Shown here: positions 57,531 to 64,000 of the stretch, piece after piece
How positions within the stretch are numbered: the first letter of the stretch is position 1
Layout: every line of letters starts with the position of its first letter
Origin: a bacterium SCSIO 12643
GTDB lineage: Bacteria; Bacteroidota; Bacteroidia; Flavobacteriales_G; Salibacteraceae
DNA: 64,000 nt
NCBI GenBank assembly: GCA_024398135.1
Contig: CP073750.1
Coordinates: 1,364,001-1,428,000 of the forward strand
Direction of reading: 5' to 3'
Notes under the pieces: model-generated
What the model was told of the DNA's origin: nothing
Database searches by the model: none
What the model saw: only the letters and a program-made list of their open reading frames with translations
Made by a program: the position numbers and the translations under genes

Positions 57531-58907
57531 ATGAAAATAAATAATATAAAATTTATTGCTTTAGCATTAACTGCAACAATGGGTGTGAGCTCTTGTAGCA
57601 AGTCTTTGTTGAAGGATGTGAATAATAACCCCAACCAAGCTCAGGATGCACCGCTATCTACTTTGGTGACATCAACCTTAGCTGGATCTATTATCCCATT
57701 TGAGGGTGAAAATGCAAGGTTTGCTGGAATTTGGGGTCAAACCTTTACAGGATCTGATAGACAATATTCAGCTTATGATAACTATGGTGTTTCTGCGAGT
57801 GACTTTCACTGGGAGTTTTTCTATTACGGAAATATCCAACAAGCTAACTTAGCAATTACCAAAGCTGATGAAAACCTATTCTACAAAGGAATATGTCAAA
57901 TTTCGAAGGGGAATTCTTTTGGAACGATGACCGCTTTATGGGGAGACATTCCTTTTTCTCAGGCGAATAATCTTGTGGAATTTCCAAATCCAAAATTTGA
58001 TAGCCAATTAGATGTTTATGCTGGTGCTCAAAAACTTTTGGATGATGGTATCGCTAATATCAATGCTGCTTCTATTACAGACGAAGCTGGTGTAGACTTC
58101 TTCTACTCTGGTGATGCTGCTAAATGGGTTAAAGCTGCGAATACAATGAAAGCTAGATATTATATGCACACTGGTGATTATGCTTCTGCTCAAACTGCTG
58201 CAGCTGCTGGTATTCTCGATGTTGCTGATAATATGATGATTCCTCATGCGGGAACATATAATCAAAACATGAATGTTTATGCTTCGTTTGGTGAGCAAGA
58301 CCGTCAAGGATATATGGGTGCTCAAAACGCATATTTACCTACCATCTTGGATACAAATGGTGCTAAAAACAATTCAAAAACAAATGAAGGTGAAAGATTT
58401 GCGGATCTTTATGTAAATGCGGGTAGCCCGGCTACATATGATTTAAACTATTCCGGAAATCTATTTTCCGCTACATCTTCATTCCCAATGATCACTGCAA
58501 GTGAGACCCATTTAATTATGGCTGAAATTGCTTACAGAAATAACGATGATGCCAATGCAATCTTACACTTGAATCATGTGCGTCAGATTTTAGCTGCAAA
58601 ATATCCAGCTGGACAATATGACGATTATGTTCTTGCAGATTTCGAAGCAGGCGGTATCGTTGATCATGGTAAAGGATCTGCTTTAGCTAATATCTTCCAT
58701 GAGATCATGAGAGAAAAATATGCTTCTCTTGTGGGGCAAATTGAAGTTTTCAATGATTTACGTAGAACAAACAATGAGCTTGGTTTAACTCCAAAAGGAA
58801 CCGCTACAAATCTTCCACAAAGATTTTTAATTCCGCAAGACGAATTAAATGGTAATCCTAATGCGAGTACAACAGATCTTTTTGTTGAAACTGAAGTAAA
58901 CAAATAA
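57531..58907 (+). CDS. SusD/RagB family surface lipoprotein
   Basis: A 458-residue SusD-like lipoprotein (lipobox GVSSCS) that caps the SusC barrel and binds substrate at the cell surface. The helical TPR-like segments (WVKAANTMKARYYMHTGDYASAQTAAA), LIMAEIAYRNNDDANAILHLNHVRQI and EIMREKYASLVGQIEVFNDLRRT are family hallmarks, closest to the SusD-like_2 group. It begins 17 bp after susC and ends before two tandem terminators, so the two form a bicistronic unit. Confidence 0.94.
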   Translation: MKINNIKFIALALTATMGVSSCSKSLLKDVNNNPNQAQDAPLSTLVTSTLAGSIIPFEGENARFAGIWGQTFTGSDRQYSAYDNYGVSASDFHWEFFYYGNIQQANLAITKADENLFYKGICQISKGNSFGTMTALWGDIPFSQANNLVEFPNPKFDSQLDVYAGAQKLLDDGIANINAASITDEAGVDFFYSGDAAKWVKAANTMKARYYMHTGDYASAQTAAAAGILDVADNMMIPHAGTYNQNMNVYASFGEQDRQGYMGAQNAYLPTILDTNGAKNNSKTNEGERFADLYVNAGSPATYDLNYSGNLFSATSSFPMITASETHLIMAEIAYRNNDDANAILHLNHVRQILAAKYPAGQYDDYVLADFEAGGIVDHGKGSALANIFHEIMREKYASLVGQIEVFNDLRRTNNELGLTPKGTATNLPQRFLIPQDELNGNPNASTTDLFVETEVNK

Positions 58908-58932
58908 GAAAATAATTTCTCTTTATTAAAAC

Positions 58933-58961
58933 AAAAAGGTCGGCTTAATGCCGACCTTTTT
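58933..58961 (+). terminator. Intrinsic terminator 1 after susD
   Basis: A 12-bp stem (aaaaaggtcggc / gccgaccttttt) with a ttaat loop, followed by T-rich sequence. It ends the susCD transcript. Confidence 0.9.
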
Positions 58962-58983
58962 GTTTTTAGAATTTACTGCATAA

Positions 58984-59013
58984 AAAAGAGGAAGTTAAAC
59001 TTCCTCTTTTTTT
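58984..59013 (+). terminator. Intrinsic terminator 2 after susD
   Basis: An 11-bp stem (aaaagaggaag / cttcctctttt) with a ttaaa loop and a run of Ts, 23 bases after the first hairpin. It forms a tandem terminator and marks the boundary with the accessory region to the right. Confidence 0.88.
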
Positions 59014-59297
59014 GTACCCTCCGTGGGACTAATGTCGAATCAATTTGATAAAGATTTGAAGAAATTATCAGAGCTTTATCACTCAATAAAAGCAGCCTAG
59101 ACAATATTTTACAATAATTCATTTCTTATTGATTCTTGTTTAAGATCAATCAAAGTAATCAAATCGAGTTTCATATAGAAGTCGAGATACATATAAAACT
59201 AATTTTTCTCAGTATCGGATAATAAAAATTGCTAATAATTTGTTTTAGATAATAGATTAGGTGCAAAGAGATAGCTCCCTATGACAGACGTTTTATT
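59014..59297. other. Gene-free stretch at start of accessory segment
   Basis: AT-rich DNA after the second terminator. It has one short plus-strand frame (59032-59097, MSNQFDKDLKKL ... HSIKAA, 21 residues) preceded by ccctccgtgggactaatgtc. It may be a relic of a mobile GIY-YIG-type unit common in this phylum, but this is only an impression. No promoter or RNA gene is evident. Confidence 0.3.
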
Positions 59298-59669
59298 TTA
59301 ATCATTATAATACAGGCTTACTATGTTTCTCACAACGTTGTCCTTGATAAAAACCTTTCTCATTCTATAGTCCTCACTAGTCGGAGAGTCACTATACATA
59401 AAGCAATATTCACTATTCACTTCAGAATAATTCCAAACATATACTGGTTTTCCAATGATTTTATATACCTGCTTTTCTGTCATTCCTTCATTAAGTGATA
59501 AGAATTTTTTGTCTGTATAGTTTTCCGAATATCGTGTATTCTCACTTCCCTGTGAAGTCCATTCGCAAAGCAACCCGTAATATCCATCTAACTTAAGTTT
59601 TGGGTTAAATTGTTTTATTAGGAACAGTATCCCTAACAGCAATATAGTTGGTATGATAATTTTCTTCAT
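59298..59669 (-). CDS. Small envelope protein, BamE/SmpA-like
   Basis: A 123-residue protein with an N-terminal membrane segment (KIIIPTILLLGILFLI), then a small alpha-beta domain. The segment LSLNEGMTEKQVYKIIGKPVYVWNY has the G-M-T-x(2)-Q-V-x(2)-I-x-G-K-P pattern of the BamE/SmpA (OmlA) fold, followed by beta-strands. It is probably not the true BamE because it lacks a lipobox; similar domains occur in many small accessory proteins. It stands isolated on the minus strand in a gene-poor region. Confidence 0.6.
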   Translation of the reverse strand: MKKIIIPTILLLGILFLIKQFNPKLKLDGYYGLLCEWTSQGSENTRYSENYTDKKFLSLNEGMTEKQVYKIIGKPVYVWNYSEVNSEYCFMYSDSPTSEDYRMRKVFIKDNVVRNIVSLYYND

Positions 59670-60003
59670 TTTCAGTTTAATTTTGACTTACGTTTTTGTG
59701 AACTGCTATTTGTCAATGTTTTTATATTCTCATTTTAAGCTCCTTCATTTAAACGTTGGTCAACTGTAATTATTTCTCGGTCGGGAAAAGTGGTAATTGC
59801 AGCTAACGTTTAGTATATGGCAAGTAGGGCAGTAGAAAGCGATAAACTTTCGAGTTTGCACTGAGCCAAATCGTTGTATTTTGTTTTTATCTTATTCATT
59901 TTAAAAGCCAAATCAACGATTTGGCGGTGTTTGTATATCTCATTGAACTGACTTAAACCATTGAACGCCCTATTTGCTATATATCGTGTTATATGGATTT
60001 TCT
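59670..60003. other. Intergenic region containing repeat element A
   Basis: 334 bp without a gene between two minus-strand genes. Apart from repeat element A, the 130 bp next to the BamE-like gene hold no feature I recognise and no clear promoter. Confidence 0.45.
59803..59995. repeat. Imperfect inverted-repeat element A (attC-like in shape)
   Basis: The left arm (59803-59830) and right arm (59967-59995) are imperfect reverse complements. The inner 17 bases of each arm agree at 15 positions, and the outer ends also pair with gaps. Inside is an 11-bp perfect inverted pair, ccaaatcgttg at 59866-59876 and caacgatttgg at 59914-59924, so the element could fold into a long nested hairpin. On the minus strand it begins about 9 bases after the stop codon of the 180-residue gene at 60004. 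The left arm is related to that of element B (about 20 of 29 positions). The outer core sequences (ctaac and gttatat) only roughly resemble integron core sites. Confidence 0.65.
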
Positions 60004-60546
60004 TTAATGTACACTAAAATAGCATTCGCGTTCACCTGCAAATTCAAATTGTCCATCTAATATAATAAGTCCGCCTTTTTGGTCAATAAGTTCAATAAGC
60101 ACGTCTGCTGAAAATGTATCAAAGTCAATCTTTTGTTTACTATTAAAATGTACTGTATACTTAACCAATGAATTCCCTTTATTTGTTACTCTGTTACCCC
60201 TAGGGAGTAAGTCAAATTTATCAGCATAATAACTTTTCCAATATGGACCACCTTTGTAATTACCTTCTTTTTCATAATAATATGAATACATAACATAGTG
60301 GTCTAGCCAAGGGTGAAATTCTTCATTCTCTAATTTAGGTTTAACTGAAATACTCTTAACGGCTAAAGAATCAAATCTGTTTATTTTAATATCAATCCCG
60401 AGGTATTCATATTGTCCTTGCCACATTCTTGCTGTCACTGATATATCTTTGTTAATGTCTTCATTCAAGGTTTCGTAATATGTAAAGCATCTACAAGAAG
60501 ATAGAGAAATGATTGAAATTAATATGTATATAATTCTAATTGTCAT
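60004..60546 (-). CDS. Lipoprotein of unknown function
   Basis: A 180-residue predicted lipoprotein: signal MTIRIIYILISIISLSSC with Cys18 in the lipobox position, then a beta-rich body with many Tyr, Lys and Asp residues (VTARMWQGQYEYLGIDIKINRFDSL; KYTVHFNSKQKIDFDTFSADVLIELID). I do not recognise the family. It lies between the two inverted-repeat elements, like a single-gene cassette. Confidence 0.6.
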   Translation of the reverse strand: MTIRIIYILISIISLSSCRCFTYYETLNEDINKDISVTARMWQGQYEYLGIDIKINRFDSLAVKSISVKPKLENEEFHPWLDHYVMYSYYYEKEGNYKGGPYWKSYYADKFDLLPRGNRVTNKGNSLVKYTVHFNSKQKIDFDTFSADVLIELIDQKGGLIILDGQFEFAGERECYFSVH

Positions 60547-60556
60547 TTGCTCATTT

Positions 60557-60689
60557 CACATAACGGTTGGTGTATGAGGCGTTGGGCATTTCAACGCACT
60601 TCACTTTCAAACCACTGATATGTTTATTAATTGTACTCACATTTAATTAAATACTTGCTACCCAATGACTTATACACATTGTTGTGTGG
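60557..60689. repeat. Imperfect inverted-repeat element B (attC-like in shape)
   Basis: The left arm (60557-60588) and right arm (60656-60689) pair as imperfect reverse complements. The central 17 bases of each arm agree at 14 positions, and the tips (cacataac and gttgtgtg) also pair approximately. On the minus strand it lies downstream of the restriction-modification gene and upstream of the 180-residue lipoprotein gene start at 60546. The left arm shares about 20 of 29 positions with the left arm of element A, so both belong to one repeat family. Confidence 0.65.
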
Positions 60690-60732
60690 TCGTACTTTCT
60701 GTTCAGTCGGGGGTGGGCAAGACATACTCTTT

Positions 60733-60780
60733 TGCAATTTTTGGTTGAGCGATGGCTGGTGCGAATTGCAAATGTGTATG
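60733..60780. repeat. Short inverted repeat 3' of the restriction-modification gene
   Basis: A 9-bp perfect inverted pair (tttgcaatt and aattgcaaa) encloses about 25 bases, just beyond the stop codon of the restriction-modification gene on the minus strand. It has no T-run and could be part of the same repeat family or a weak transcript end. Confidence 0.4.
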
Positions 60781-60794
60781 GCTTTATGTGCTGG

Positions 60795-63700
60795 CTATAA
60801 ATAATCTATCTTGACATTAGAAATCTTATCTAATTCAGTTCCAATTTTTTCTTTAATCTTTTGGATAGAAGAATACTTATTGGATATTATTTTTTGTTTA
60901 TCAAGGTCAATTATTCCATTAGTAAACGGGATAGGTATCTCAATGTCCTGTATTTTCCCTTTTCCTGCTTTATTACTAAATCCGAAATTATGGGAGCTAA
61001 ACTCCTTTTCTATTTGGTATTTAAGAAAATATATATCCATTGATTTAGTTAAATCCTCTTGTATCATCAATGGGATTACTTTTTCAGATAAAGAAAATCT
61101 TCCTTCTCTAAAATGTGCTTTGCCAATAGAACCATCAATATTCCAAGTCAAGCAATCCTCAAAATATTTGACACCTTTAAGATTATCTTTTACATATCCG
61201 TAGTCCACCGATTCAGGAAATTTTGAAGCAGAATAAACAGGAATATTTCCTTTGTTTTTATTAATAAAAGACTTAGTAAACTTACTGTTGTTAGTCTTGA
61301 TAGTGAGGTCAAATATGTCTTTAATCTTCATCAGTTTGAAGTTCTCGTCCAAAGATATTTCAACATTTAAGTCTTCAATCTGTTTTTTGTACTCTTCAAT
61401 TTTATGTTTTAAATCTTGAATAAAAAGAATTTTATCAACAATCTCATTTTGTGCTTCAATGTCAAAATCGCCATTTTCATTAACAGGCATTTTTATTTCT
61501 ACATTTTCAATCATTGAAGGATAAACTTTGGTAAATTCATCTTCTCCTTTTTCCCCTTTTCGTCCTTTTGCAAGTCCTCTCAATGTCGGCTCTAAAACGG
61601 TTTTTATGTAGGTGATATTGATATTTTCTTTTGTTGGCTTTAAAAGTCCTCTATCTGCATTGATAGAAAATTTACCATCAATAACCATAATATAACCTGC
61701 AAAACCATTTGTTGCCCAAGTCAAGTATTCCCCGTCATAGTCAAAAGAATTGATATGTGTAAGAGGCGCATTGTTGGAGGCTGAATAAACAGGAAAATCT
61801 CCCTTATTTTGGTTTCCGAATTTTTTAGTGTATTTCGATTTTCCTCTTTCTATGGAGAATAAGTCTTTAAGCTTAAAGTTTGAATAGGTTAGTTCAGACT
61901 TTTTTTTTTCTGAAAGCTCTTTTATTTCTTCTTGGAAACCACTTATTGAAACTGCAATATCTTCAACCAAGGAAGAAAATTCTAAAAGACCTACTTTCTC
62001 TTTTTTCTCACTTATTCCAATTTCAATTTTTTCTTCTTCTGACCACCACTTGTCAATTATCCAACTTTTATCAATGCTCTCTTCAAAGGTTTTAAAAGGA
62101 AATATTTTACAACGCTTATCTGTGTTTATTTTTGAGAAGCTCTGCTTATTGCCTTTGAAAAACGAATAAAGAGTAACAGCTTCGGACAAATCATTGTTTT
62201 CTATATCAAATCGGTAAACATCTCTGCTCTCTCCAATTTCACTTACCAAATATGAAAATACAGGCGATTTTTGCTTTTCTTTCTTATCAGCCTTTTTAGT
62301 AAGAGCTAATATGTATGTTTTTTTATTAGTGGTAAAAAATGTGTTAAGTGGAAGTGATATAATACCATCAATGAAACACTCGTCCACAATAAATTGCCTT
62401 AGATTTTTGTCATTCTGACGATTAAAAATACCGTCAGGAACAACAATAAATGCCTTGCCATTTGGTTTCAAGGCTTTAATAATCCATTCCATAAAAAGCC
62501 CCTCAACTCCCATTGCGTTAACTTTGAAATAGTTAACCAAATCGCCATCTTTTTTAACTTCTTCTTTAAGATTACTACTGCCACTTGTTACATAAGGTGG
62601 ATTTGTTAGGATAAGGTCATATTCATTTTCAACCGCATCTGAAAGCGTTCCTAAAATAGAGTTTGTTTTTAGGACAAAACTTTCATTGAATAAATCTGCA
62701 AAATCATTAGTAATATTTGGGTTCTCCTTTAATAAGTCAGAAAAATAAATGAGCATATTAGCTTTTGCTAATATTATGGTTTTTTGTTCGTCTTTATCAA
62801 ACCCTTTGTCATATCCGTGGATTGTAACTTTAGGTTTCAGTTTTCCATTTTTCACTTCATAAAACTGGTCAAGTTTTGTAAAAATTGGTTCAAGTAAGAA
62901 TTTCCCAACTCCACAAGCTGGGTCACAAATTTTTGAACCAACTTTTATATCATCTTTTGCCATTTCTGTAATGGCTCTAATTACTTTTAGCGGAGTAAAA
63001 AATTGTCCCCAATTCTTTTTGCTAATACTTTCTTTAAGGAAACTTTCAAATAGTTGGCTTTTGAAATCTTTATCAATGTATTCAAGTTTACCGTAAGATT
63101 TGAATTTACCTAAAACCTTTTTGAATACTGTGCTATACCCTTTTACAGCTTTTTGGTCTTTGCTTACAAATATTGTCCCATTAATAATAGTTGTTCCGTC
63201 CAAACCTGGAGGGAAAAGCTTTTTAATTTGGGGTCTAATTGTTTTGGCGTAATAATCTAAAGCTTCTTCGTCTGGGTTATCAATTTGATAATCGTATCTT
63301 TCTTGTAAATGGTCAAAATTTATCCCTTGTCCAAGGATTCCTAAATCGCTTAGATATTTAAATATAAAAAGCTCTACAAAAGTGTAAAGACAATTTTCTG
63401 GAGTTGCACCACTAACAGACCATATGTCTTGCCAAATCTGTTTTGCTAAATCAGTTGGGTTGACTAATTTTTTTGGTTTTATCTGGTCATTAATTTCGTT
63501 GATTGACGAAATTATTTTCTCAATTAATTCTGGGAGTTTTTCATCTTTTGGGTCGAAATTATGTTTGAACTCTTTCCCGTCTTCTTCTTTTATCCGATTT
63601 CCTGTTTTTACATTAACCCAAACAGATTCCTTAGTGTCAGTCGCAATCATAATATTTGAGCCTATCTTTCTTGCAACTTCTATCTCTTGTTTAATTGCTT

Positions 63701-63944
63701 TGTTCTTTTGAGCTTTAGTTTTAAACTCAGAAGGTTTTTTATACTCAATTACAGCAATTACATTTTTTTGCTGAACTATTAAAGCGTCAACTTTTTTTCT
63801 TTCTTCTTTTCCGTAGTTTACATTACGAATAATTCTGTATTCTTTCAGAGCCTTTATAGAAGTTGCTCCGATATTATAAAAGTCCCATTTCCCGATTTTT
63901 TCGGGATTTTTTTGAAGGTCTCTTTGTAATAATTCTTCACTCAT
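60795..63944 (-). CDS. Single-chain restriction-modification enzyme (nuclease, N6-adenine methylase, two specificity domains)
   Basis: One 1049-residue chain holds all parts of a restriction-modification system. Residues 1-150 carry a type I R-subunit-like PD-(D/E)XK nuclease (Asp53 ... Glu67-Tyr-Lys69 in KKVDALI ... VIEYKKP). Residues about 165-640 form an HsdM-type N6-adenine methylase with SAM motif I DPACGVGKF at 341-349 and catalytic NPPY at 448-451. From about 688 there are two type I S-like target recognition domains (FKLKDLFSIERGKSKYTKKFG and FKLMKIKDIFDLTIKTNNSKF), separated by a coiled coil near 833-868. No DEAD-box translocase is present. This layout matches AloI-like type IIB enzymes (R-M-S in one protein), which bind bipartite sites and cut on both sides. 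It is the only defence gene seen. Confidence 0.85.
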   Translation of the reverse strand: MSEELLQRDLQKNPEKIGKWDFYNIGATSIKALKEYRIIRNVNYGKEERKKVDALIVQQKNVIAVIEYKKPSEFKTKAQKNKAIKQEIEVARKIGSNIMIATDTKESVWVNVKTGNRIKEEDGKEFKHNFDPKDEKLPELIEKIISSINEINDQIKPKKLVNPTDLAKQIWQDIWSVSGATPENCLYTFVELFIFKYLSDLGILGQGINFDHLQERYDYQIDNPDEEALDYYAKTIRPQIKKLFPPGLDGTTIINGTIFVSKDQKAVKGYSTVFKKVLGKFKSYGKLEYIDKDFKSQLFESFLKESISKKNWGQFFTPLKVIRAITEMAKDDIKVGSKICDPACGVGKFLLEPIFTKLDQFYEVKNGKLKPKVTIHGYDKGFDKDEQKTIILAKANMLIYFSDLLKENPNITNDFADLFNESFVLKTNSILGTLSDAVENEYDLILTNPPYVTSGSSNLKEEVKKDGDLVNYFKVNAMGVEGLFMEWIIKALKPNGKAFIVVPDGIFNRQNDKNLRQFIVDECFIDGIISLPLNTFFTTNKKTYILALTKKADKKEKQKSPVFSYLVSEIGESRDVYRFDIENNDLSEAVTLYSFFKGNKQSFSKINTDKRCKIFPFKTFEESIDKSWIIDKWWSEEEKIEIGISEKKEKVGLLEFSSLVEDIAVSISGFQEEIKELSEKKKSELTYSNFKLKDLFSIERGKSKYTKKFGNQNKGDFPVYSASNNAPLTHINSFDYDGEYLTWATNGFAGYIMVIDGKFSINADRGLLKPTKENINITYIKTVLEPTLRGLAKGRKGEKGEDEFTKVYPSMIENVEIKMPVNENGDFDIEAQNEIVDKILFIQDLKHKIEEYKKQIEDLNVEISLDENFKLMKIKDIFDLTIKTNNSKFTKSFINKNKGNIPVYSASKFPESVDYGYVKDNLKGVKYFEDCLTWNIDGSIGKAHFREGRFSLSEKVIPLMIQEDLTKSMDIYFLKYQIEKEFSSHNFGFSNKAGKGKIQDIEIPIPFTNGIIDLDKQKIISNKYSSIQKIKEKIGTELDKISNVKIDYL

Positions 63945-64000
63945 ATCTGATTATATTTTAAGAGTACCTTGTTTCACATTATTATTTAGATAATACTTAG
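63945..64000. other. Upstream edge of restriction-modification gene
   Basis: 56 bp of AT-rich DNA before the start codon run to the window edge. No TAnnTTTG promoter or further gene can be recognised. Confidence 0.4.

Noticed and set aside
59032-59097. Short plus-strand frame MSNQFDKDLKKL ... at the left edge of the accessory region
   Set aside because: Only 21 codons. The upstream ccctccgtgggactaatgtc reminded me of the end of a GIY-YIG type mobile unit, but I cannot prove it from this window.
59803-60689. Elements A and B as true integron attC sites
   Set aside because: The core sequences do not match GTTRRRY or RYYYAAC well and no integrase gene is in the window, so only 'attC-like in shape' is supportable.

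Overview
The window is a 64 kb chromosomal piece of a low-GC Bacteroidota, most likely Flavobacteriales (Cryomorphaceae/Crocinitomicaceae-like). Evidence: a SusC/SusD pair, a type IX secretion sorting domain on an M1 peptidase, a fused MurF-alanine racemase, many Bacteroidota-restricted families (DUF4271, DUF4286, DUF4837, DUF4270, GYDIA-type GHMP kinase), mevalonate-pathway genes, promoter-like TTG-N19..21-TAnnTTTG sequences, weak Shine-Dalgarno signals, and TTG/GTG starts where ATG is absent. No rRNA, tRNA, CRISPR array or complete insertion sequence was seen.

Layout. 1-1.6 kb: end of atpD plus a short atpC. 1.6-5.8 kb: ksgA with DUF4286, an unknown secreted protein and a lipoprotein-type DUF255/thioredoxin protein, all on the minus strand. 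5.8-8.8 kb: a membrane protein, then HMG-CoA reductase and a GYDIA kinase (mevalonate). 8.8-12.2 kb: divergent multi-PAS histidine kinase and AraC-type response regulator, with a 56-aa minus-strand ORF. 12.4-24.7 kb: M1 peptidase, dolichol-phosphate-mannose-synthase-like transferase, alkyltransferase-like protein, trmB, glycosyltransferase, MltD-like transglycosylase with DUF4837, a peroxiredoxin-like gene cut by an in-frame TAG, a dihaem lipoprotein, uvrC and an OmpA lipoprotein. 25-31 kb: leuS, a 48-aa ORF, a periplasmic Spy-like protein, small unknowns and glutaryl-CoA dehydrogenase. 31-36.3 kb: DUF4271, hemD, rnpA, S41 protease and O-antigen ligase-like protein. 36.3-40.2 kb (minus): tdk, murF-alr and GT2, with overlapping genes. 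40.4-43.3 kb: acidic protein, TerB-like protein, rsmI and DUF3108. 43.3-51.7 kb: radA, rfaE2, flippase-like protein, panD and panC (minus), facing a GT5-only glycogen-synthase-like protein, DUF4270 and glmS (plus). 51.7-58.9 kb: a TM2 protein with a second S41 protease, then susC-susD with a hairpin-bearing leader, closed by two tandem terminators.

59-64 kb is different in character: sparse genes, all on the minus strand, long non-coding gaps, two related imperfect inverted repeats (about 190 and 133 bp) lying between genes, and a single-chain restriction-modification protein (PD-(D/E)XK nuclease, N6-adenine methylase and two target recognition domains) resembling AloI-type IIB enzymes. This accessory segment, with repeat units that look like, but do not fit, integron attC sites, is the most interesting part of the window. 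Other points of note are the TAG in the peroxiredoxin-like gene, the terminator hairpin placed directly before rnpA, and the two consecutive hairpins in the susC leader.
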